A DNA stretch of 64,000 nucleotides, taken from the NCBI GenBank assembly GCA_965153355.1, contig OZ231126.1, positions 44,888,001 to 44,952,000 of the forward strand, read 5' to 3'. The stretch's first letter is position 1. The number at the start of each line of letters is the position of its first letter. Position numbers and translations under genes: made by a program. Source of the stretch: Flaccisagitta enflata. Its lineage: Eukaryota; Chaetognatha; Sagittoidea; Aphragmophora. This document shows, in pieces, positions 1 to 12,722 of this stretch. The notes beneath the pieces are model-generated. The model was given only the letters and a program-made list of their open reading frames with translations, was not told the DNA's origin and ran no database searches.

Positions 1-230
1 AGCAATGAGCAGATGTTGCGATGGTATTGCGGTAAGGAGGTGAGGAGGCAATAAGCGGGCAATGAGGAGGCGCGGCGGTCACGCGGTGTTCAAACCAGCG
101 ACTCAATGCCAGGAGGCGTTTTGAGCGAACGTCGAAAAAACCCGCCTCGATACTCTTACATTCAATTCACGATTTTGTTGCGCAGTTCTTTCTTCATTTC
201 TGCTTTTCTTTCTTTCTTAGTTTTGTACGT

Positions 231-231
231 T

Positions 232-306
<75 letters not shown>
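231..306. repeat. TTTC microsatellite
   Basis: About 19 near-perfect TTTC units. Confidence 0.95.
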
Positions 307-324
307 ATCTTCTTTTTTTCATTT

Positions 325-566
325 TTAGTCGCGTGCTAAGCGACTATATACCTCGCTATGGTATGTCGGTCCGTTCATTGGTCGGTCGGTTGGTTAGTTT
401 GTCAGTTTGTCGGTCGGTCCTTTGGTCCTCTTTTTAGTTTTACTTTATTGGTATTTATGAGCTTTTCGAGCTCACTACCCCTGCCCAAATGCGCGAGTGA
501 CCTTCTCAATCACTACCCCTGCCGACCCTCACACGACTGGGGTAGCCGTGAACCTGGCCTTGTTTT
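325..566 (+). mobile_element. Hairpin-ended element (family A)
   Basis: Starts TTTTTAGTCGCGTGCTAAGC (hairpin), then GGTCGGTCGGTTGG tract, ends with CACACGACTGGGG and GGCCTTGTTTT. It follows a TTTC array directly. Confidence 0.7.
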
Positions 567-644
567 GTGCAATTTCGTTGCAGCTTAACCCACTCAGAAA
601 ATAACAAAACAACCACAAGTCCACAACAACACAACAACAACCTC

Positions 645-951
<307 letters not shown>

Positions 952-1398
952 CCACCACCGGGGTTACATACGCAACAAAAGATATGTGCCTCTGAGCTCT
1001 TACTTTCGCTTACTCCACCTATTTTTTTGCTGGTTCATCTCCCCCAAGCAATCAAATGGTATTCTGGCAGCCCGTTAAAGGGGCAAACTGCGAAAAGTTG
1101 GTTAAAACGGAGAGAAGAAACAAGATAACGATTTTGTCGGAGAAGCTTCTTGTATATTAGAAAGAATTCAAAGATGGATAACACAAACGCGCCTAAGCCT
1201 TAGCACACTTGATCTATTTGGCGGTTACGGCGAAGTAGTTTTTTTCAGCGCAAAATAATCCAGTGACAGAGAGGTCATGATTTTCTGTTTTACCTAAGCC
1301 TTTTTAACTTCGGTTAATGCAAAATTTAGGTAGAATTCCTTTGCTACATTTCTTTCAGCCTCTTATTCAATTTCGTGGATCTGTCGAGTGTTTGTATG

Positions 1399-1413
1399 AA
1401 AAGTAGAAAGTAG

Positions 1414-1489
<76 letters not shown>

Positions 1490-1493
1490 GAAA
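1399..1493. repeat. GAAAGTA heptamer array
   Basis: About 13 units of AGTAGAA/GAAAGTA. The same heptamer array recurs at 3118-3210 with similar flanks (GTATGAAAAG / GTATGAGAAG). Confidence 0.9.
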
Positions 1494-1799
1494 AGACTAG
1501 TGTCACACAAAGCCGACCGTGGACAGGATGAAATTCATCAATTTTACATGTTTGAAAATTGAACAAATCCATATGTTGTCATGTAGATTACCTATTCTTA
1601 CATATGAATCCATACTTAGATTTTCTTAAGTAAGCTCATTTTTCATGCAAATTAGGCTTAGATAGATACTTTTGGCAATTTTATTACTAGAAAATTTAGC
1701 TAGATACAATCAAGAAATCAATATGAGAGTAAAATTCTTATTCATTACGTTTAAGCAAACATGTGTGATCATGTTTCTGAAATTTTTTTGAATTTTTTT

Positions 1800-2140
1800 A
1801 GTTTTTAAAAAAAATCTCTATAAGTACCATTTCTGGCTGGGTAGGCTGTTGGAAGAAAAAAATTTTCCCCAAGCTCTTTTTTATGCCAGTGACGAGAAAT
1901 CCTTTAAGGAAGCTTCATGCAAAATTTCAACCAGATCGGTCCATTATTTTAGAAGTTATGCCATTTTTTCATTTTTTCATCTGGTAGGCTGGTTGGTCTG
2001 GTTGGACTCCTCGACATTCTTTAGGTCGCATCAGAATTTAGGCAAAGGACTCTCTAGATCCAGATACCAACCATGCAAAATTTCATCGGGCTAACTCAAA
2101 TAGTTCTTGAGATATGCGAATTTGAATTTTGAGAAATTTT
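1800..2140. repeat. Two diverged tandem units with CATGCAAAATTTCA motif
   Basis: CATGCAAAATTTCAACCAGA (1917) and CATGCAAAATTTCATCGGGC (2073) each lead into an A/T-rich tail ending in AGTTATGCC or GAGATATGCG. No coding content. The remainder of 960-3100 shows nothing else recognisable apart from the heptamer array. Confidence 0.5.
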
Positions 2141-3117
2141 ACCAAATTAAAACTTAAAAGCATCGCACATTTGTGTGAGAAGCGCTGTGTGGAAACAAAG
2201 AATTAACTAAGAGACTTGGTCGGCGAGCGTTACAATTCAATTCTTATCTTTGTAGTGATCAACTTAGGAATTTCACTGTGAACAAACAATATGGAGATAA
2301 GAGTTGAAATTATAGGTGCAAGTACAGAATTTGACCTTCTTTCCCAGCATGTTGATGAATTTTCCGTCACTCATGTTACTTTGGCGTGGCATAGTATGAA
2401 TCATAGTGTGACACAAATGTGACGGCTACAACAAGGAGCACCTCTGAATTGTAACGCTCCAGGAAAATGTTTATTTCTCTTGAATGAAATGGAAAAAATC
2501 CTTGAAAATCGGAGGAAAGGTCCTTCAACTAGTCCTTAATGCAATGGAAAAAGAAAAAAATGCTTAATGATTGAATAAAGATAGGCTTACAAAAAAAAAC
2601 TGTCCACCTAACTCCTTTTTAGTAAAGAATGACAGAAAAATAAAGGGGAAGAGTACCATAATTCAAATTCATTTTTTGTCATCTTACAGTTGAAATATTG
2701 AATTCAAACTTTCTACACATATCAATGGATTGATAGTGATTGCTTACAAGCTATTGGATGACCCTCATTGACATTTTTTGATTGGTTAAGCTTGCATTTT
2801 GCTTGCAGGGACAAAATCGGGACAGGCCAAAATAGACCCTTCTACCCCTGTTTTGGACCCCATAGGGGCAGTCGGTGTGGCAAAAATTGGTTTGGTTTGG
2901 CACACCAGATAGTTAGGTATGTCACCCAAGCTTCGTGACCTTATGCAATTCAGCAGAAGAAGCGATGACACTTCTACAATGGTAGAGAGTCAGGGTTTCT
3001 CGCGCGCAAGGCGAAACTCGGAATTAGTCAAAAGTAGAAAGAATGCAAAGATGGATATCACAAATGGATAGATAATACATATGCGCCTTAGCCTTAGCCT
3101 TAGTCTTTGTATGAGAA

Positions 3118-3119
3118 GC

Positions 3120-3166
<47 letters not shown>

Positions 3167-3210
3167 TTAGAAGGTAGAAAGTAGAGAGTGGAAAGTAGAA
3201 AAGTAGAAAG
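3118..3210. repeat. GAAAGTA heptamer array, second
   Basis: Same unit as 1399-1493. Flanks contain AGAAAGAATTCAAAGATGGA, also present at 1160 and 3040, so the array sits in a larger dispersed repeat. Confidence 0.9.
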
Positions 3211-3923
3211 AATTCAAAGATGGATATCACAAACGCGCCTTAGCCTTTGTCTGTGTATATTAGAAAGAATTAAAAGATGGATAAACCAGACGCGCCCTAG
3301 TCTTCTTTAAGGTGGCGGAATTTGATGAAAGATCCGCGACCACGTTCGTGTATAATTTAGTCTTCTTTCTAGTCGCTGACACGCGGCTTGTTTCTTCTTC
3401 ATCTTCTTCTTCATTTTCTAACTCGGAGTAGGACTATGTAGGTCTCATCTATAGGATCACACCGTAAAAACTTACGTCATGAGCAATTTGTAATGCGGAT
3501 TACAGAAACTGGAGCATCTCTGTGCCAAAGATGCTTTGAAAGAAGCGGTGACTTAGGCGGGATCGCTGTTTAGATTTGTATTTAGTGGAATTCTGCGCGG
3601 AGAAACAGCGGAGACAATTAAAAGAAGATCAGCGTGGATTCATCCTGAAGTAGGGACAGGGATGAGTTCAGGGTTGGATGGTAATGAAGGGGCAAAGGGG
3701 GCAAAACGGGGAGGTGGCATGGACAGGGGGTATTGGGGTGGATAGGGGGTTGGGTTTTGGTTCCGCTTAAGGTTTTTCGGGGTGGAAAAGAGATGGTAAA
3801 CGAGTAATGATTTAGCGACGTTTCAAAAGGCGCATCTAAAAGATCCTTAGTTAGGCTTAGTCCACTTTACCCTTTACGGAGTTGGCTTCAACTTGCTTTA
3901 CATTTTCAGAATTAATTGTCCCC

Positions 3924-3925
<2 letters not shown>

Positions 3926-3974
<49 letters not shown>
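3926..3974. repeat. CT microsatellite
   Basis: About 24 CT units. Confidence 0.95.
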
Positions 3975-3977
<3 letters not shown>

Positions 3978-4076
3978 TTGAGGAATGTAGATCAAAATCT
4001 TCAAGCGTGGTCCAAAATCTATATTCCCCAAAGCTTTCTGCAAAGGAATTCGTTCACGTGATGACGACGACCGCAG

Positions 4077-4342
<266 letters not shown>

Positions 4343-4349
4343 ATATTGA

Positions 4350-4354
<5 letters not shown>

Positions 4355-4414
<60 letters not shown>
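4355..4414. repeat. CT microsatellite
   Basis: 30 CT units; the stretch to 4900 is T/C-rich without other features. Confidence 0.95.
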
Positions 4415-4418
<4 letters not shown>

Positions 4419-4943
4419 GCTCTGACCTTTACAAATGTAGTTCGAAAGACCTTCCGTTGGGACAGACTTCTCAAGCAGCAAACGTTCTCCCATCTTTACG
4501 TGACGACATTTTCTTTTCTTTTCTTTTCTTTTCTCTTCTCTTTCTTTTGCTCTTATTGTTCCTTTTCAAAATCGAAAGCTTGTCTGCTCGCTTCTCGGTG
4601 ATTTTGCTCTTTTATCATTGTTCGATTTTGTCTTTTTCTTTCTCATTTTTTTCCTCCATTCCTTTCTTTTTCGATTTCTTCTTTACATTTTTTATTCATT
4701 CTTCCTCCATCTTCTCTTCTTGTCTCCTTTATTTCTTTTCTTTTTCTTTTTCCGCTTAATCTTTCTTTTCCATTTTCTTCTCCTTTCGTCCAATCATTGG
4801 TTTTCTTCTTCTTCTACCCCGTCTTTGACTTCTTCGTACGAATTTCCTGTGTCCGTCGGTTGGTTAGTCCCTGCGTCTGACAGTTTATCAATTTGTCCAT
4901 CTTTTGGTTGGTCTGGTTTCACTTGTCTTCTTACTTTTCGCCT

Positions 4944-5948
4944 TTTTGGGGCTGCGGCCTCGAAGGGACCGATGACCTATGCTTTTGCACATGGGGAAAT
5001 TTCTCTTTCTTCTCCATCTTGTTCTACTACGCCGCCCCTCCCGGCCTCAAGACCCAAATGCCAGCCTCGAGACCCATACCCAAGCCCCAAGGCCCATATC
5101 CCAGCTGCGAGGCCCAATTTTCAACCCAGAGGCCCATATTCCAGCCCAGAAGCCTAAATCTCAACCCCAAGGCCCAAATCCCAGCCTCAAAGCTAAAATC
5201 CCAGCCCCCAAGGCCCAGATTCTAGCCTCGAGGCCCAAATCCCAGCCTTGAGGCCTAAGTCTCAGCTTTGATGCTTTAATCATGACCTGTTGGCCCTCAA
5301 TTCCAACCTCGAAGCCCAACTTTCAGCTTCGGAGCTAAAATCTCATTTTTTTGCAGCGGCCCCAAAGGGCCGATGTCCTGTAGGACACAGGGGTGAACCA
5401 TTAATTACGTACGTCTGTCCGTCCCCTCCCCCAAAGCTTCTCAATCCTCTAATTCCCATTTAATAACATGGGAAATTGATAAAATGCAAACTTCCCATAG
5501 AATAACATGGAAGATTGATGAAAAATGAAAAAATTGTGAAATTTCCATTAAATAAAATGGCAAATTGATGAGAAACTGAAAAAAATGCAAAACTCCCATT
5601 GAATATCATGGAAAATTGCTCCAAAGGCCTTAAATATGCCCTCTCAGGACATATGGAAATTCGCCCCTGTGTCCTATAGGACATCGGACCTTTGGGGCCG
5701 CTACCCTGCTCTCACTCCACTTCTTCAGCTATCACTCCAAGCAGGGCATCGGGTACCGCTGACCATGTGCGATCCTTGGATGACCTGTTAATTTGGCCCA
5801 AATCTCAGCCACGATGGCTCCTTAGACGTTCAAACGTTCCATGATTCTCAATTTGCCTTAGCATAGATCATCGGTCCCTACGAGGCTGCTGCCCCTCTCA
5901 CCTTCTCAACCCCACATACACATACCTAGGGGCATCTGGTACCGCGAC
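4944..5948 (+). mobile_element. Double-hairpin tandem-core element (family D), outer copy
   Basis: The left end GGCTGCGGCCTCGAAGGGAC, CGATGACCTATG matches in inverse ATAGATCATCGGTCCC and GAGGCTGCTGCC near 5865-5900. The core is a 20-base minisatellite (CCCAGCCTCGAGGCCCAAAT-like, 5030-5340) that resumes at 5790. It is split by the second family D element at 5350-5789. Confidence 0.65.
5350..5789 (+). mobile_element. Double-hairpin tandem-core element (family D), inner copy
   Basis: GCAGCGGCCCCAAAGGGCC and TGTCCTGTAGGACACAGGGG at left; the inverse (CCTGTGTCCTATAGGACAT, GGGGCCGCT) at 5655-5705. The core is an ATTGAATAACATGGAAAATT minisatellite. The end is CAGGGCATCGGGTACCGCTG then GACCATGTGCGATCCTTGGA and TGACCTGTT. 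Confidence 0.75.
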
Positions 5949-5954
5949 TATTCT

Positions 5955-6179
5955 TTTTAGTCGCTGGCTAAGCGAAGAGGATGGGTTGTCCCAAGGTAGG
6001 TAGTATAGTAAGGATGGAAGTTCTGGAACGCGAAATTTCGGATGACGTGAAATCGACTGAAATACGGATTTCTGAGCATAACGGCCCCTGCCCAGCCACA
6101 TTACAGCCCCGCCCACCTACATACAACCCCTGCTCATCCGCCACCGACAACTTATTGGCCGCGTATCTGGCCTTGTTTT
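5955..6179 (+). mobile_element. Hairpin-ended element (family A, diverged)
   Basis: Hairpin AGTCGCTGGCTAAGCGA at the left, CCCCTGCCCAGCC and TCTGGCCTTGTTTT at the right. It lacks the GGTC tract. Confidence 0.5.
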
Positions 6180-7024
6180 CTTTGATTCTTTCTTATATCC
6201 TCCTCACCATTCATTTGAGGCAATTGAACATTGAATATGTCTTTCTCTCAGGATTATTTGCAAGAAGACGGAATCAAAGAAGGGAAAAAATCCGATGATG
6301 AGAAGTGATTAGGCAAAAAGAAAGTCAAATTGGCGACCAATTAACGTCTTCACTCCTTCATTACTGCCATTTCCACATTTCATCTTTTACTCGATCAACA
6401 CTAGCTTGGATTGAATTGTCAAGCCATTATTCCTCTCCCTTTTTATCCCCAAACAGATTCTGAAACGAACTCCTTCCCGTTTTTAGCACAAATCGATAAG
6501 TCAACGTGGCTCATAATTTGGGACCATGCCTCATAAGTCATGAATAAATTCAATGAGTCATGATCATAAGCAAAATTTGTTAGTCCTGTAAATGACAGAA
6601 CAGACAAGAATTTTTTTTTCTACACCAAAACAAAAATCTGAAATGTAATCCGTTAAATGATTGAGCAGAAAATAATCATTTGTTTCTTCCCATAACTAAA
6701 ACAATTTAGTCGAACGATCTGCCATTAGACAGGGAGTCCTGTCTCATGGCAGGCACAGGACCTCCGTTTGATACATCCAAAGATTATTGATCTTAGGAAA
6801 CAAAAAAACCAACGCAAAAACACAAAGAGCGCAGCAGAAAAAAAAGTAGAAACCTAGACAGTTATAAGATGGGGAATTAAGAATGGGACAAGGAAAAATA
6901 GGAGGCGACTTTTATCTCCCTTTTCGTGTGACAAAACCGTTTTCAAAGTTTAAAAAGAGCTTTAAAAATTAAAGTAAACTTTGCTCATTGACATTTACGC
7001 AGAATTACAGCAGCAAAAAGGAAG

Positions 7025-7142
<118 letters not shown>

Positions 7143-7425
7143 TTCACTGCCATCTTCTTTTGTCTCTCCACAATAATTTGCCTCCCAATATTTTTTTTCT
7201 CTCTTTTTTTTCTTGAGAAAAAATTCAATTCGTTAATTTTATTCATGTCCATGAAAAATTGTATCTCATTTCGGTGCGAAAGTTTTGGAATTTTCATTTG
7301 TTTTCTTGGGACAGAAACAACAGAAAACCTTCCAAACTCAAAGGTAATTATCATAAAATTCGCAAGAAAAAATGTTTAGATAATTGTGGAGGATGTTCAA
7401 AGGCATCACAAATCAAAGAAGGAAA

Positions 7426-7430
<5 letters not shown>

Positions 7431-7469
<39 letters not shown>
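7431..7469. repeat. CT microsatellite
   Basis: About 19 units. 7470-8120 shows no gene or known repeat. Confidence 0.9.
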
Positions 7470-7470
<1 letters not shown>

Positions 7471-8127
7471 GCTGCCGGAGGGAGATGCAAAAGAACACGT
7501 TTTAATTCGATATTTGAAATTGGAGTAGTTAGACAGTTCCATCATCCGTACAGCGTGCAGCCATGTGCTCTTTAGCAGTACAAATGGTTCTGCGAAGTAA
7601 ATTTTTTTAAAGTTCCTATTACCATTGGTGAATATTTGTTCATGATGTTTACCGCGTAAACATATTTTGAGCGCTCAAAACACTGTGCTTATGATATACT
7701 TCCATCATTGATTCCTCTGTCCCTTTCCCTTTCTTCCTTTCACCAATACACAATATCTTGAACCGCGCTCCCGTTCTTTTCACTATTTCCCCCTCCCCCC
7801 ATCTTCTAGGTCTAAACTTTCCTCTTTACTTTTATTCCACTTTGGTTACTGAGAAACCCCATTTCTCAGTCCTCGTTCTTCTTTCTCTTCCCCTACAAAA
7901 TCTACAAGTCATCAAAATTTACAACTGCCATTTATTTCGTGATGTGGTTTCGCGCGCGGCTCAAAACGAGAAAAGGTCCGCGCTTCGTCCTCTTATTGCT
8001 CAATAAACCTTCTTTTTCTTCTTCTTCTTGTTTTTCTTGTTCTTGTCCTTGTTCTTTTCTCATCTTCTGTAACTTCTTTTTTCCCCTCTTAACTTTTTCT
8101 TTCTTTTTCTTGTTTTTTCTTTCTTTT

Positions 8128-8246
8128 TTTTTTCTTTTTCGTTTTCTTTTTCTTTTTCTTTTTCTTTTTCTTTTTCTTTTTCGTTTTCGTTTTCTTTTTC
8201 TTTTTCTTTTTCTTTTTCTTTTTCTTTTTCTTTTTCTTTTTCTTTT
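8128..8246. repeat. TTTTTC hexamer array
   Basis: About 19 TTTTTC/CTTTTT units with G variants. Confidence 0.95.
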
Positions 8247-8457
8247 GCATTTAGTCAGGTTTTTATGCCTCAAACTATGTCAGCCGAAATACATGTTGCC
8301 CATTATCGAATTATCTATATGATGCAGAATCCAGTAAATTGGCCTTTGCATTTGGTTGGTTATCATGATAGATACTTGAGATTGTTTCTGAAACACTTTT
8401 CTGAGTCGGAGGAATGGAACAGAAAAATCTCTGATTTTTTTCTTCCTTACCAAAAAA

Positions 8458-8551
<94 letters not shown>
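8458..8551. repeat. GAT microsatellite
   Basis: 31 perfect GAT units. Confidence 0.95.
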
Positions 8552-8553
<2 letters not shown>

Positions 8554-8827
8554 AAAAAAGTATTGTAATACTATTGTTTTCGGGCTTCACAAAAGCAACA
8601 ACATCTGCACACATCGAAAAGAGTTTTGCCAAGGTATCCTTTCCAAGAGCCCTGCAAAAACATGGGGTGGCTCTGACAGACAGGGTTTTTTTTAGTTTGC
8701 GCTCATAGTATATGATTTCCTCACTATCATGAACAACCTTTTGCAATTAAGGGCTAATGATCAAACAAGTTAGGACAGATAGAAAAATCATAATTTTGAT
8801 GTCCCGTCAGAGCGTAAAACACATTTT

Positions 8828-9423
8828 TACCATCTTGGCCATAAATATAAGAACAGCAGGTTTATGAGTTGATTTATTAACTAGAAGTAAGCAGCAAACA
8901 TATAAGACTGCATCTAATATTTAGTATTACCATGTTGGGCATCCACCACCGCCTGCATTCACTCTGGCATTGACTTGTAGAGAGACTGCAGGTACTCTGG
9001 AGTGATCTTGTTTCAAACCATTTATACGATTCATTTCAGCCTTGCTTTGCATGTTGTTTTTTACCCTGTTTCTGCAGGTTTTTTGTTTGAATGTTTGAGT
9101 TCTCAATTGGATTGAGATCCAAATGGATGTGGGCTAATCCTAGACAAGCTTAACTCATCGATCTTAAAGTATATTGGGTGCAGTGCCAGTGCACCGTTCT
9201 CCATTATCTAAGAAAGATTTGCCCAACCACAATTGCAAAAAGCAAATGTCTTATTCATTTGGTTCTCATTTCTAAACGAATAAAGATAAAGGAACCAGCT
9301 TGGTCTCAATTGATAGATTTTTCGAAGATGCAAATTTTGAAAAAAAAAATCATCTCTCTGCGATTAAAATCAAGCAAGTTATGACACTTAAAAGCTGTTC
9401 TTATATTTATGGCCAAGATGGTA
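8828..9423 (-). mobile_element. Tc1/mariner-like element, internally deleted copy
   Basis: Inverted ends TACCATCTTGGCCATAAATA, with about 30 matching bases at each side and TA flanks. At 8940-9020 the minus strand resembles the C-terminal end of a Tc1-type transposase (pattern W-N-x-I-T-P-E-Y-L-Q-S-L), ending in an Asp-Ala-N-like tail. Only that end of the transposase remains. Confidence 0.8.
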
Positions 9424-9561
9424 TTCCCAGCTTTGACTTCAGCGATTGAAATAAAAATTGACAGCTTTTTATACACTCAAGGTGTAAGTCTATTCAACTT
9501 GACATTGTAAAAAACTCATTAAAAAACCCGACCCCTTATTGTAAACAGACAACATTCTATC

Positions 9562-10132
9562 TACAGGGTGTTTCAAACGTTTCGAGGTATTTTTAAACGA
9601 CATATCTCAGCTTCTAGTAATTTTTTTTTATCTCTGAAAAAAGATCTAAAAAGATCAGCAGATTATGCATGTAAAGTCTCATGATATTGGGATAATTTTT
9701 TAAGCAACCACATAAATTTGAAGTAAATGAATGATTTTAGACTCAGTCATTTCTACTTTATTTTTTGTAAATGGTGCAAATCTAGTCATGTTTATTGGTG
9801 TAATATTTTTACGATTTTTGGTAAAAACTACATCAAAAAGCTTGAAAATCAATAAACCTAGGCTCTAGCTTAACTGATGTAATGACAGATTTTCAGTAAA
9901 AATGTTTCGTTTCATTTAAAATTTTAAAGGCAAAAATGAAAAGCACTCTGAAATTGAACACAAACTTCAAAATTTTGCAGTTGCTTCAAAAATCATCCCA
10001 ACAGCACGAAATTTTGCGTGCAAAAACTGCCGACCAAGATCTTTTTGGGTCTTTTTTAAGAAGTTTAAAAAAGATAATAAAAGCTGAGAAATGTCGTTTT
10101 AAAATACCTCAAAACGCGTGAAACACCTTGCA
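9562..10132. mobile_element. TA-flanked transposon with 50-base inverted ends
   Basis: The left end CAGGGTGTTTCAAACGTTTC is matched in inverse at the right end near 10080-10131, over about 50 bases including GACATATCTCAGCTT. The CAGGGTGTTTC start is typical of mariner-type ends. No transposase frame is left. Confidence 0.7.
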
Positions 10133-10963
10133 CCATTGACAGAGTCATAAAAGATTTATCGAAAATATGTATTTCAAAAATACACGAAGTTCAAAAGCAA
10201 ACCGATGTTTGCATTTTCGGTTGGTTCGCGGTTGTCACGAGAAAATTCTTCAACCCGAAGTTAACGTGATTCATTTCAAAGTTATAGTTTACAGTTCACG
10301 CGATAAATCGGCCAAACGCGTCTGCCTGACAACACATCAACGAAGAATGCAGGAGGTTGTTTTAGTAAATAGTGAAACCTGAATGCTTCTCGAGATGAGC
10401 CCAATAATCGGAGTTTAAAATTTGAATTTTCTGATGAGATTTCATCTAGGTTGGTTGTTTTTCGTGTTTATATCCAATGTTTTTTTTTCAAACATACTAG
10501 CGGCCTGTAGCGCCTAATCAACTTTACCGCACACTGATCTCGAAATATTTCAGTCTGTAAACAACTGGCAAAATGATTCCAGATAATAAGTCAAATTGTT
10601 TCTATTTCTCATAGATAATTTCTTTTCATCAGCATAGTTTATTCAATGATTACTGCAATACATTTTTGAATCATTAACCTACTTCATCATAGTGCAGATC
10701 TACCAATCATTGAACTAATTGTGACTAGTTTCGTTTGTGATGGAAAAACACCTACACAAAAATAATGCATTTACCGTCATTTCCTCTGACTGCTCAATCG
10801 CGAATTGTAAGTACATTTTGGGGAGGGAAAAAAGTACATCAAGTTGTTTTCTTTATTTCTTTTTTTTTGTTACTCTTTTTCTGGTTGGGTCATCATCGAA
10901 TTCATTAATCTCTTTATTTTTTCCGTTTCAGCCTCGCGTCCGTTTGAATGAGCAACATTCACT

Positions 10964-10972
<9 letters not shown>
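10133..10972. other. Unassigned AT-rich stretch
   Basis: No ORF with family signatures and no paired repeats seen. Confidence 0.4.

Positions 10973-11014
<42 letters not shown>
10973..11014. repeat. CT microsatellite
   Basis: About 20 units, fused to a family A element. Confidence 0.95.
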
Positions 11015-11197
11015 ACTCTCTGCACGCGACTCTACAACCCGCTTTGTCCGTCGGTCGGTCGGTTGGTCTGTCGGTCACACTTTACTTTTTTTATGATTTT
11101 ATTACTTTGACCTCCCTGCTCCTACCCAAATGGTCTGGTGACCTCAAATATGGCCCCTGCCCACCCGCACGCGACTTCGGTAGCCGTATATCCGGCC

Positions 11198-11204
<7 letters not shown>
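11015..11204 (+). mobile_element. Hairpin-ended element (family A)
   Basis: The left hairpin is half lost into a CT array (GCACGCGACTCTACAAC remains). GTCGGTCGGTCGGTTGG tract, then CCCGCACGCGACTTCGG and TCCGGCCTTGTTT. Close to the copy at 11567. The right end runs straight into another CT array. Confidence 0.75.

Positions 11205-11249
<45 letters not shown>
11204..11249. repeat. CT microsatellite
   Basis: About 22 units, immediately after the GGCCTTGTTT end of a family A element. Confidence 0.95.
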
Positions 11250-11255
<6 letters not shown>

Positions 11256-11566
11256 CTCTCTCACAGATAAGTCTCATATTGATGGACTGAAAACTGTAAG
11301 CAGCTTGTTTCGCTCCACTGGCTCACCTATATTCACATCATCACTTATTATCATGTAGACTACTTGGGAATCTAAGTAACTGACAGATTCAGTGATTTCT
11401 TTTTTAACGAAAATTGAAAAGACATCCGATATGGGGCGATTTTTACTGTCTTGTTAACAACACTTAAAACTATGAGAAATCCTTATCGCCATTAGCCTTC
11501 ATTGCCAGTGTGCAAACAAGACATTTCTCTCTCCCTCTCTCTCTTTTATATCGATCCGCTCTCACT

Positions 11567-11764
11567 TTTTTTTAGTCGCGTGCACGCGACTCTACAACTC
11601 GCTTTGTCCGTCGGTCGGTCGGTCGGTTGGTCGGTCCGTCACACTTTACTTTTTTTATGATTTTATTTCTTTGACGTCACCGCTCTACCCAAATGGTCTG
11701 GTGACCTCAAATATGGCCCCTGCCCACCCGCACGCGACTTCGGTGGCCGTGTATCCGGCCTTGT
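11567..11764 (+). mobile_element. Hairpin-ended element (family A), reference copy
   Basis: Complete: TTTTAG then hairpin AGTCGCGTGCACGCGACT, GTCGGTCGGTCGGTCGG tract, TGGTCTGGTGACCTCAAA, then CCCGCACGCGACT and GTATCCGGCCTTG. The word AGTCGCGTGC is present in the hairpin and inverted at the other end. Confidence 0.8.
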
Positions 11765-11769
11765 AACGC

Positions 11770-12540
11770 TTTTGACCGCCGATCAAAACAGAGCTCAACT
11801 TATTAATCTTGCGGAAATTTTTTCAAACGTTACTTTCGATGTTTCGTGGCTGTTTATTGAGAAAGTTACAAATCATTTCATATGAGCATTTCTTTTATCA
11901 ACATGCAGTATCAACAAAGTAGGTCAGTGTCCCTCTAGAATCTATCTGATTTTACTTAGAGTCTAGTCTACAGAATTCTAACAAAAATGAATCTGAAAAA
12001 AAGTCGTTTAAAAAAAATACTCCTGTATGAGGCAAAGTCGCAACCTTGCATGAAATGTTGCGTCGTCTTTATCTTTACTCGCAACGTGATGGGTTATTTT
12101 TCTATTCTATGAACACACCAGAGAAACATAGAACTGTCATGGTCCCTGATTGGGTGGTAACTTAGGGGACTGGTTGTGATCATCATACATGTAACAAAAA
12201 TAAGTGTCATCAGGTTCATTGTTTGAGCAGCACCGTTGAAGCTCCATTTCTGTACATACTCAATAGCGCGATTTTTTTCCTCGTTAATACTCACATCGAT
12301 AGTGTAAATTTCTTCCCCTCACTCACCATTCTCCTCTCTCATTGTTTTCTTTTTTTCTCTCTTCCCCTCGCATCTCTGTTTCTCCGTTTCTTTCCTCTTT
12401 TTTTCCTCTTCTTCTTCTTTCCTCCCTTTTCTTTCTTCTTCCCTCATTCCTATCACTTGGTCGCTTCTCCTCCGCCCACCTGACCTTTTTCTATTTCGCC
12501 GCGATTGTCCAAGAAGATGTAATACTTTTCTTCTCTTATC
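11770..12540. other. Unassigned stretch, T/C-rich at right
   Basis: No gene signature. From 12310 on it is pyrimidine-rich low complexity. Confidence 0.4.
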
Positions 12541-12542
12541 TT

Positions 12543-12566
12543 TTATTTCTCTCTTTCTCTTTCTCT

Positions 12567-12611
<45 letters not shown>
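12543..12611. repeat. CTTTCT then CT array
   Basis: Hexamer TCTTTC units change into pure CT. Confidence 0.9.
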
Positions 12612-12613
<2 letters not shown>

Positions 12614-12722
12614 TCATTCTCATCCTTTCTTTGTTGATGAAAGGCAATCTCTCTCTCCACAATTTGACTTTTTTATCTAAAGAGTTTAACCTTTTTCTCC
12701 TCTGTTTCTTAGCCGATCGCAG

